DNA from: Idiomarina sp.
Lineage (GTDB): Bacteria > Pseudomonadota > Gammaproteobacteria > Enterobacterales > Alteromonadaceae
Direction of reading: 5' to 3'
Assembly (NCBI GenBank): GCA_022565355.1
Contig: JAIUMU010000006.1
Coordinates: 51,874-115,873 of the forward strand
DNA: 64,000 nt
Positions 58,275 to 64,000 of the stretch are shown here, in pieces (the stretch's first letter is position 1; each line of letters begins with the position of its first letter). The translations under genes and the position numbers were made by a program. The notes under the pieces are model-generated. The model made no database searches. It saw only the letters and a program-made list of their open reading frames with translations, and was not told the origin of the DNA.

Positions 58275-59252
58275 ATGCCGAGTAAATATTGGCAGCCTTG
58301 TGCAAGTTGGCAGGCAATGCAAGAGCGCGCGGATATGCAACGTTGTATTCGCGCGTTTTTTGCTTCTCGTGGGGTACTAGAAGTAGAAACCCCATTACTG
58401 GCTAGAGCCGGGGTTACCGATGTGCACTTGCACAACGCCATCACTCGCTTGCAAGGGCCGGGCATGCCCACACCCACCGATTTCTATCTGCAAACATCTC
58501 CTGAATACGCTATGAAACGAATGCTGGCGGCTGGCAGCGGTGCTATTTTTCAGCTGTGCAAAGTAGTGCGAGATGATGAAATTAGCCGTAGGCATAACCC
58601 TGAATTTACCTTGTTGGAATGGTATCGTCCGGGTTTCGATGATCTGCAATTAATGGCAGAACTAGATGAATTAATGCAGGTGTTGTTGCAAACCATGCCG
58701 GCCCAAACGATTACCTATCAAGATGCGTTTATGCAGTGTATTGGTGTAGATCCATTGGCTCCAAACAGCAAATCTGCGGTGTTAGATGCGCTGAACACTG
58801 CAGGTTTTGGTGATGCAGTAAGCGTAGATGATCACCTAGATACGCTATTACAGTTAGCAATGAGCATGCTAGTAGAACCCAACCTTGGCCAAGAAAGGCC
58901 ATGCTTTGTGAGCCACTTTCCAGCTAGCCAAGCTGCATTGGCCCGCATTGATAAAGATGATGCTCGCGTGTCGCGGCGTTTTGAGTTGTTTTATCAAGGC
59001 TTAGAGCTTGCCAATGGCTTTTGGGAGCTTACTGATGCTAAACAACAACGCGCGCGCTTTGTCGCAGATAACGAAAAACGAGTTGAATTAGGGTTACCAC
59101 AACAGCCGATTGATGAAGCCTTTTTGGCTGCGTTAGAGCATGGTTTGCCTGATTGTAGCGGTGTTGCGGTAGGGGTAGATCGCTTACTCATGTTGAAGTT
59201 GGGAACCCGCGACATTGCTGATGTTCTGGCCTTCCCAGTGCAGCGAGCTTGA
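58275..59252 (+). CDS. epmA: EF-P--(R)-beta-lysine ligase EpmA
   Basis: A 325-residue class II lysyl-tRNA synthetase paralogue without anticodon domain (GenX/PoxA/YjeA). It activates beta-lysine with ATP and transfers it to EF-P K34. Class II motifs are near GVLEVETPLLARAGVTD, FQLCKVVRDDEISRRHNPEF and GVAVGVDRLLML. Length matches E. coli (325). Its stop codon overlaps the Zur-like operator of the next gene. Confidence 0.96.
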   Translation: MPSKYWQPCASWQAMQERADMQRCIRAFFASRGVLEVETPLLARAGVTDVHLHNAITRLQGPGMPTPTDFYLQTSPEYAMKRMLAAGSGAIFQLCKVVRDDEISRRHNPEFTLLEWYRPGFDDLQLMAELDELMQVLLQTMPAQTITYQDAFMQCIGVDPLAPNSKSAVLDALNTAGFGDAVSVDDHLDTLLQLAMSMLVEPNLGQERPCFVSHFPASQAALARIDKDDARVSRRFELFYQGLELANGFWELTDAKQQRARFVADNEKRVELGLPQQPIDEAFLAALEHGLPDCSGVAVGVDRLLMLKLGTRDIADVLAFPVQRA

Positions 59253-59273
59253 AATGTTATACTATTACAGTGT
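59251..59273. promoter_or_regulatory. Putative Zur operator
   Basis: The left half GAAATGTTATA is identical to the enterobacterial Zur consensus half-site; after a central C, the right half TATTACAGTGT keeps TAT-ACA and T of the mirror half. It ends 49 bases before the MerC-family gene and overlaps the epmA stop. Confidence 0.65.
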
Positions 59274-59285
59274 AGAATCTACACT
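59269..59285. promoter_or_regulatory. 17-bp palindrome adjoining the Zur-like site
   Basis: AGTGTAGA, centre A, TCTACACT: perfect 8-base arms. It overlaps the end of the Zur-like site and runs into TATAAA (59285-59290), which could be the -10 of the MerC-family gene. Confidence 0.55.
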
Positions 59286-59322
59286 ATAAATTCTTCCCAC
59301 CTTCCGAACACGGAGTTCCTTA

Positions 59323-59751
59323 ATGCACCATAAACCACTCGATAAAGCTGGAATCATTGTAGCCGTTCTATGCGCGCTGCACTGCTTGCTGGTGCCTGTG
59401 GTATTGCCAACGTTGGCGTTAATGGGGCTATCATTTTTAGGATATGAACTGTTTGAGCGCATCATTCTTGGTTTAAGTTTGTTCATCGGTGGTATTGCCG
59501 TAGTGATGGGCATGCGCCACCATCAAAGCTGGTTTCCACTGCTGTTTTTAGTTCTCGGTGGTGTGTTGTACTTCAATAAAGATGCTTTTGGCCATGGCTG
59601 GGAGCCACTAATGATCGTTTCAGGCGCTGCTTTAATTGTTGTAGCGCATATCCTGAATTTATATCTTTGCCGCATTCGCCATCACAAACCATGCGAAGAT
59701 GTTGAAGAATTACTTAACGAAGATGGGGCGCTCGACGAGCCAACCCGCTAA
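59323..59751 (+). CDS. MerC-domain membrane protein
   Basis: A 142-residue inner-membrane protein with four hydrophobic helices in residues 8-120, of the MerC type. C17 and C21 in CALHCLLVPVVLP correspond to the metal-binding pair in the first MerC helix; the tail holds HHKPCEDVEE. MerC in mercury operons imports Hg(II), but no mer genes are here, and the Zur-like site upstream points to zinc import or handling instead (inference). GGAG lies before ATG 59323. Confidence 0.85.
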   Translation: MHHKPLDKAGIIVAVLCALHCLLVPVVLPTLALMGLSFLGYELFERIILGLSLFIGGIAVVMGMRHHQSWFPLLFLVLGGVLYFNKDAFGHGWEPLMIVSGAALIVVAHILNLYLCRIRHHKPCEDVEELLNEDGALDEPTR

Positions 59752-59761
59752 CGCCCACCTG

Positions 59762-60871
59762 TTATTTTTTACTCAAATACACACCTGCTTCAATGTGATG
59801 AGTAAACGGAAACTGATCAAACAACGCCGCGGCTTCCACATTGTGTGTGGCTTGCAATGCAACTAAGTTTTCCGCTAGGGTTTCGGGGTTGCAGCTAATA
59901 TAAATAATATGTTCAAACTCACCTACCATTGCCAGCGTGTCTGCATCTAAACCAGCGCGTGGCGGATCTACCAACACCGTTTTAAAATCATAATCTTGTA
60001 AACGCATATCTTGCAGCCGGCTTGGTAACATCTCACCACGCATCGCAGCTGCGCATTCCTCTGCAGGTAAGCGTTCAATTCGTGCATTAGTAATGTTATT
60101 CAGGGCGATATTGGTTTGTGCTGAGGTAACCGAATTGCGGCTGATTTCAGTGCCCAAAACATTACGGAAGTGCTTGGCGAGCGGCAAACTAAAGTTGCCA
60201 TTACCACAATACAGCTCTAATAAATCATGCTGGGTGTCGCCAGCTACAGCGCATGCCCACTCAATCATCTTTATATTTACGCTGGCGTTTGGCTGCGTGA
60301 AGCTATTCTCGATGTGTTCAAAATAATAATCTTGGCCATTTACGGTAAGGCACTCAGTTACCCGATCACAGTGTACCAGAACCTTCTGCTTCCGGGCTCT
60401 CCCAATAAAATCAACTTTGCCGTAAGCCGAGAAGTCTTGCTGCATTTGTTCGATAGCGGCTTGCCACTCATCATCGAGCGCTTTGTGATATAGCATCGAG
60501 ATAAGCGCTTCGCCTGTGGTGCTGGTAAGAAAATCTACTTGGAAAAGCTTGCGCCGCAAAATCTCTTTATCGCGCACATAATCGAGCACTAATGGCATTA
60601 ACTGATTAATCCGTAGGTTTGCCGCTGGTAATTGATCTACCCGATACTTTTCCCGTGTTTCTGGATTGAACATAACGTAGAAAAGATCATCGCCTTCGTG
60701 CCATACACGGAACTCAGCCCGCATTCGGTAATGCTGCGGCGGGGATGGAAACACACTTGCCTTAGGGCTGGAAAACGGTGCTAATAAAGTATTTAAACGG
60801 TGTTCTTTTTCTTGCAGTTGCTCGTTGTAAAGGGCTGCAAGCGTTGGCTCCTGGCTAGGATTTCCCATCAT
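59762..60871 (-). CDS. trmA: tRNA (uracil-5-)-methyltransferase
   Basis: A 369-residue SAM enzyme making ribothymidine at position 54 of tRNA. LLELYCGNGNFSLPLA is the SAM motif, VDPPRAGLD a family motif, and C327 in YISCNPETL is the catalytic nucleophile; E in HIEAGVYL at the end is the base. AGGA precedes the ATGATG start. Length matches E. coli TrmA (366). Convergent with the MerC gene, 10 bases between. Confidence 0.96.
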   Translation of the reverse strand: MMGNPSQEPTLAALYNEQLQEKEHRLNTLLAPFSSPKASVFPSPPQHYRMRAEFRVWHEGDDLFYVMFNPETREKYRVDQLPAANLRINQLMPLVLDYVRDKEILRRKLFQVDFLTSTTGEALISMLYHKALDDEWQAAIEQMQQDFSAYGKVDFIGRARKQKVLVHCDRVTECLTVNGQDYYFEHIENSFTQPNASVNIKMIEWACAVAGDTQHDLLELYCGNGNFSLPLAKHFRNVLGTEISRNSVTSAQTNIALNNITNARIERLPAEECAAAMRGEMLPSRLQDMRLQDYDFKTVLVDPPRAGLDADTLAMVGEFEHIIYISCNPETLAENLVALQATHNVEAAALFDQFPFTHHIEAGVYLSKK

Positions 60872-61021
60872 TCATTCCTAAAACTACATAAATTTTGAGC
60901 ATCCATGGATGCTTATCGCAGGGCTATATTTTAGCGTAAACGCACAAGCAATGCTGCGCTGATTTACTTTGTGTAAAAATGTTAATAAAAAACCTTTTAT
61001 AACTATCACTTTAGTTAAAAC

Positions 61022-61035
61022 AGGGGGAAACCCCT
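61022..61035 (+). other. Small GAAA-loop hairpin in the protease leader
   Basis: AGGGG, GAAA, CCCCT: a five-pair stem closed by a GNRA tetraloop, 130 bases before the protease start. Whether it lies in the transcript depends on the promoter, which was not identified. No known riboswitch pattern was recognised. Confidence 0.35.
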
Positions 61036-61164
61036 ATTCCATAAAATGTAACGATTTGTTAACAATAGAGCCTGAGCGAAAATAACAATAACAGCTCAAT
61101 GTTGGCATGGAGTGCAGTGCAGTTGCGATACGGATAATATTAACAACAAAAAGGTTCCTAACTA

Positions 61165-63018
61165 ATGACAAGTAAAACAAGATTTAAAAAGAGTGTACTA
61201 GTAGCAGCTATTGCTTCCGTGTTTACATCGCCAATGCTTATCGCAGAGGTTTCGGCGAATGAAGAGCAACGCGTTATTGTTGCATTCCAGCCAGGCGCTA
61301 AAGCAGCTGTTGCACAAGCAGTTGAGCGTGCAGGTGGCCGTCAAGAAGTGGATTTGGCGAATGACAATGCATTTGCTATCACTGTTCCTGCCCAAGCTAT
61401 CCGCGGTTTAGAGAGAAACCCGAACGTTTTATACATTGAAGAAGATGTAAAACGTGAGCTATTCAGCAGTGAATTTGAACCAGGCCAACCATACGGAATT
61501 GGCATGGTGCAAGCAGATCAGTTAAGTGCAGCACTCGCGGGTAACCGCAAGGTGTGCGTAATCGATTCTGGCTATGATTTAGGCCACCCTGATTTACAAA
61601 CTTCAGGCGTAGATGGCGTTTTTGATAGTGGTACAGGTAACTGGTATACCGATGAAAACGGCCATGGTACTCATGTAACAGGTACGATAGCTGCACTCGC
61701 CAATGGCGTTGGCGTAGTGGGCGTAATTCCTAATGGCCAATTAAATATTCATGTTGTTAAAGTGTTCGGCGCAAATGGCTGGGCATACTCTTCAAACCTA
61801 ATTGCAGCAGCAGATCAGTGCGCGAATTATGGCTCAAACGTAATTAACATGAGCCTTGGTGGCACGTTCTCAAGTACTACGGAAAGAAATGCGTTCCAGC
61901 GTTTAAATGATGATGGTGTATTAAGCATCGCGGCAGCAGGTAATAGTGGTAACACGCAACTTTCGTATCCAGCATCTTATCCTGCAGTGGTATCAGTGGC
62001 TGCAGTAGATCGTGATGGCAACCATGCTTCATTTTCACAGCGCAATAGTGCGGTAGAAATTGCAGCGCCTGGTGTAGATGTAATGTCTACTGTGCCGCGC
62101 GGCACTGGATCGTTAGCACTATTCTCTGCTGGCGGCTCTACCTTTAGTGGTTTAGGTATGGATGGTTCGCCAAATGGCGAAGCTTCTGGCGATCTTGTGG
62201 ATTGTGGTTTAGGTACATCTACGTGCCAAGGCGCCCAAGGTAATGTGTGTTTAATCGAGCGTGGCCAAATTAGCTTTGCCGATAAAGTACTTGCTTGCCA
62301 AAACGGTGGTGGTGTAGGCGCTGTTATCTATAACAACGAATCAGGCCCACTAAGCGGCACTTTAGGTGGCGTAACAGTAAGCATTCCTGCTTTAGGAATT
62401 AGCCAAGCTGATGGTCAAGCTGCTTTAGGTAGTATTGGTTCATCTGCATCAGTAAGCGTTGGCGCAAGTGATTGGGCAGCCTTTAACGGTACCTCAATGG
62501 CATCGCCACATGTAGCTGGTGTAGCGGCGTTAGTATGGAGCTACTTCACGGAATGTTCGAATGACGAGATTCGTGCAGCATTGAATGCTACAGCTGAAGA
62601 TCGTGGAACTACGGGTCGTGACAATCTGTATGGCTACGGTATCGTAAAAGCAAAAGATGCTTATGATTACCTAACAGCGAATGGCTGTGCTGGCGGCGAT
62701 AATGGCGGCGGCGATGACGATGGCGATACTGGCGGTGGTGATGACGGTGATACTGGTGGCGGCGATGATGGCGATACTAGCATCACGGTAAGCGGCACTA
62801 CATATAAAGTACAAGGCCGAGTTCGTACCGATCTAACTTGGTCTGGTGCAGATTCATCGAGTGTAACCATCTTCCGTAACGGTTCTTCAGTAGCTACCGT
62901 TTCGAATACAGGTTCTTATACTGATGCTACGAATATTCGTGGTGGCGGTACATTAACTTACAAAGTATGTGAAGCTGGAACACAAACGTGTTCAGACGAG
63001 ATTACTGTTTCTTACTAA
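61165..63018 (+). CDS. Secreted subtilisin-like serine protease (S8) with PA insert
   Basis: A 617-residue extracellular protease. Signal peptide about 1-31; inhibitor I9-type propeptide (RVIVAFQPGAKAAVAQAVER to about residue 95); S8 catalytic domain with D134 (VCVIDSGYDLGHP), H167 (NGHGTHVTG), oxyanion N260 (AAGNSGN) and S444 (NGTSMASPHVAG). A PA domain is inserted between N260 and S444 (about residues 320-425, with CLIERGQISFADKVLACQ). After residue 510 an Asp/Gly-rich linker of repeated GGGDDGDT leads to a C-terminal beta domain (about 540-617) with a cysteine pair. It probably feeds the cell from external protein. AAGG precedes the ATG. Confidence 0.93.
   Translation: MTSKTRFKKSVLVAAIASVFTSPMLIAEVSANEEQRVIVAFQPGAKAAVAQAVERAGGRQEVDLANDNAFAITVPAQAIRGLERNPNVLYIEEDVKRELFSSEFEPGQPYGIGMVQADQLSAALAGNRKVCVIDSGYDLGHPDLQTSGVDGVFDSGTGNWYTDENGHGTHVTGTIAALANGVGVVGVIPNGQLNIHVVKVFGANGWAYSSNLIAAADQCANYGSNVINMSLGGTFSSTTERNAFQRLNDDGVLSIAAAGNSGNTQLSYPASYPAVVSVAAVDRDGNHASFSQRNSAVEIAAPGVDVMSTVPRGTGSLALFSAGGSTFSGLGMDGSPNGEASGDLVDCGLGTSTCQGAQGNVCLIERGQISFADKVLACQNGGGVGAVIYNNESGPLSGTLGGVTVSIPALGISQADGQAALGSIGSSASVSVGASDWAAFNGTSMASPHVAGVAALVWSYFTECSNDEIRAALNATAEDRGTTGRDNLYGYGIVKAKDAYDYLTANGCAGGDNGGGDDDGDTGGGDDGDTGGGDDGDTSITVSGTTYKVQGRVRTDLTWSGADSSSVTIFRNGSSVATVSNTGSYTDATNIRGGGTLTYKVCEAGTQTCSDEITVSY
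62704..62778 (+). repeat. Three in-frame 24-27 bp repeats in the protease linker
   Basis: Three tandem units (62704-62730, 62731-62754, 62755-62778) encode GGGDDDGDT, GGGDDGDT and GGGDDGDT. DNA copies differ at wobble positions. The acidic linker may bind calcium or act as a flexible spacer. Confidence 0.88.
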
Positions 63019-63044
63019 CCCCAACCGGTAAGATTGAGTGATGT

Positions 63045-63076
63045 AAAAAAGGCCAGCAAATGCTGGCCTTTTTTTT
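63045..63076 (+). terminator. Rho-independent terminator, bidirectional
   Basis: AAAAAAGGCCAGCA, two bases, TGCTGGCC and eight T's, between the convergent protease and RRM genes. Confidence 0.93.
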
Positions 63077-63106
63077 GGATGCTTATATAAAAACTAAAAT
63101 GATACG

Positions 63107-63598
63107 TTACTCATCATCTTGCTCTGCATGAGCAGTGCGTACTTTAAGGGTGCGTCCCTCAAAATCACGATCATTTAATTTCGCTAGGGCCAAATCAGCA
63201 CCAGTTGCGTCCATTTCTACAAAACCATAGCCTTTCTTTCTACCTGTGCGTCGATCTTTTACTAATCGAACATCGGTAACATCGCCATAACGACCAAAGA
63301 GAGCGATAACATCTTCCTCAGATACCTTAAAGGGTAAGTTGCCAACGTATAACGTACGGCCATCTACACCTTTCTTAGTTTTATGAGTAGGCTGCTGTGT
63401 TGCCGCGGTTTTAGTTTTCCGCTGCGCAAGATAGAAATTAATGTATGGCGTTACAACACCGCCGAGAAAGGTACCAAGAGCAATGAGCGATACAATTGTG
63501 GTATCAGCTGAATCCACGAACAGTTGCGCAATAATGGTAAAAACAACAGCTACTATTGCGGCAACAACAATGTGAAGGCCAGAGGATGCACGAGTCAT
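63107..63598 (-). CDS. Membrane-anchored RNA-recognition-motif protein
   Basis: A 163-residue protein that joins two membrane helices (about 8-28 and 34-56) to an RRM domain. RNP2 is LYVGNL (83-88) and RNP1 is KGYGFVEM (122-129), both complete with aromatic residues for RNA stacking. A basic linker (YLAQRKTKTAATQ) lies between, and the tail is acidic (AEQDDE). Both ends should be cytoplasmic, which would hold the RRM at the inner face of the inner membrane. RRM proteins are uncommon in bacteria; similar ones occur in marine gammaproteobacteria. AAGGAAA precedes the ATG. Confidence 0.88.
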   Translation of the reverse strand: MTRASSGLHIVVAAIVAVVFTIIAQLFVDSADTTIVSLIALGTFLGGVVTPYINFYLAQRKTKTAATQQPTHKTKKGVDGRTLYVGNLPFKVSEEDVIALFGRYGDVTDVRLVKDRRTGRKKGYGFVEMDATGADLALAKLNDRDFEGRTLKVRTAHAEQDDE

Positions 63599-63764
63599 GA
63601 GATTTCCTTGATTAACTAATAAATAGGTGATTAAAAATGTATAAAGAAGTAGAGCACATACAACAAAAAAGAACGTCTACTGCGTATTAGCTTAGCATAA
63701 ATATAGTTTTTGCTCAGTTTTGTTCAATAACTGTGCAAACGATTAGAATTACCTAAAACAGGTG

Positions 63765-63792
63765 TTGACGAAACTTTAAAAACCCCTAAAAT
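63765..63792 (+). promoter_or_regulatory. rRNA operon promoter P1
   Basis: TTGACG, 16-base spacer, TAAAAT, followed by GCGCACCTCG. GC-rich discriminator as in stringently controlled promoters. Confidence 0.85.
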
Positions 63793-63813
63793 GCGCACCT
63801 CGTCTTCGGACGG

Positions 63814-63860
63814 ATGGCAAAACCCTAAAAGTACACGTTATCTATTAAGGTTTTGGCCAT
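63814..63860 (+). other. Long hairpin between the two rRNA promoters
   Basis: ATGGCAAAACC (63814-63824) can pair with GGTTTTGGCCAT (63849-63860) with one bulged base and a 24-base loop; TTT follows. It would form only in the P1 transcript. Confidence 0.45.
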
Positions 63861-63907
63861 TTTGTGGTTAGCCAGCATGTAGAAATAGAAAAACTTTTCG
63901 AAAGCGG

Positions 63908-63935
63908 TTGACAGCAAAAATGAGGCGTGTAGAAT
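63908..63935 (+). promoter_or_regulatory. rRNA operon promoter P2
   Basis: TTGACA, 16-base spacer, TAGAAT, followed by the same GCGCACCTCG as P1. The consensus -35 suggests the stronger of the two. Confidence 0.88.
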
Positions 63936-63972
63936 GCGCACCTCGCTACGAGCTCCACTGAGCCGAGCAACG

Positions 63973-63984
63973 TTCTTTAACAAT
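63973..63984 (+). promoter_or_regulatory. rRNA leader boxA antitermination site
   Basis: TTCTTTAACAAT matches the rRNA boxA core (CTTTAACA) bound by NusB-S10 (NusE). With P1 and P2 it shows that an rRNA operon begins here; the 16S gene is beyond the window. Confidence 0.85.
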
Positions 63985-64000
63985 ATATCAAGCCAAGTAA

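Overview
The window reads as chromosomal DNA of a marine-type gammaproteobacterium of the order Alteromonadales; protein style and gene order look most like Idiomarina and relatives (inference, no database search was possible). Much of it keeps arrangements known from E. coli and neighbours: pabA-argD, slyX/fkpA, rsd/nudC-hemE, rsgA-psd beside orn and tRNA-Gly, purH/purD, accB-accC-prmA-dusB-fis, dsbD/cutA, fxsA-groES-groEL, and epmB/efp-epmA. The window ends in the promoter and leader of an rRNA operon; the 16S gene starts beyond base 64000.

Layout. 1-1.3 kb: a small accessory-looking stretch with an XRE-type regulator, about 570 bases without a clear gene but with two strong dyads, and a cysteine-cluster protein. 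1.4-6 kb: an envelope protein with DsbG, a YCII lipoprotein, a YebC/YeeN-type regulator and an MscS channel. 6-13 kb: a TPR-GGDEF diguanylate cyclase, a DPP IV-like lipoprotein peptidase and oligopeptidase A. 13-16 kb: two small membrane or exported proteins, rpe and trpS. 15.8-19 kb: an orphan secreted protein behind a 9-bp tandem repeat, a 36-residue membrane protein coupled to an SPFH protein, and an outer-membrane barrel. 19-24 kb: pabA, then argD/astC-astA-astD-osmC (arginine catabolism). 24-32 kb: prkB, slyX, fkpA, a penicillin-acylase-type lipoprotein, rsd, nudC and hemE. 32-36.5 kb: an RND efflux pair. 36.5-40.6 kb: rsgA-psd-glycerophosphodiesterase, orn, tRNA-Gly and a MaoP-like protein. 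40.6-53 kb: a long minus-strand block (purD, methyltransferase lipoprotein, purH, DsbC-like, fis, dusB, prmA, accC, accB, aroQ, dsbD, cutA). 53-61 kb: fxsA, groESL, a DUF3016 protein, the EF-P modification genes, a probable Zur-controlled MerC-family gene and trmA. 61-64 kb: a secreted subtilase, a membrane-anchored RRM protein and the rRNA promoters.

How the parts fit. Three proteins serve periplasmic disulfide isomerisation (DsbG, a DsbC-like protein, and DsbD as electron donor). EF-P lies with both enzymes of its beta-lysylation pathway. Growth-rate machinery (fis, tRNA-Gly, rRNA) shows GC-rich discriminators at the promoters that can be read. Secreted or lipid-anchored hydrolases (DPP IV-like, subtilase, acylase) suit a peptide- and amino-acid-consuming lifestyle, as does the AST arginine pathway. 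No CRISPR array, insertion sequence or prophage was seen. The features most worth a second look are the repeat-driven start of the orphan secreted gene, the microprotein/SPFH pair, the double operator at the MerC gene, the paired dyads before trpS, and the membrane-tethered RNA-binding protein.
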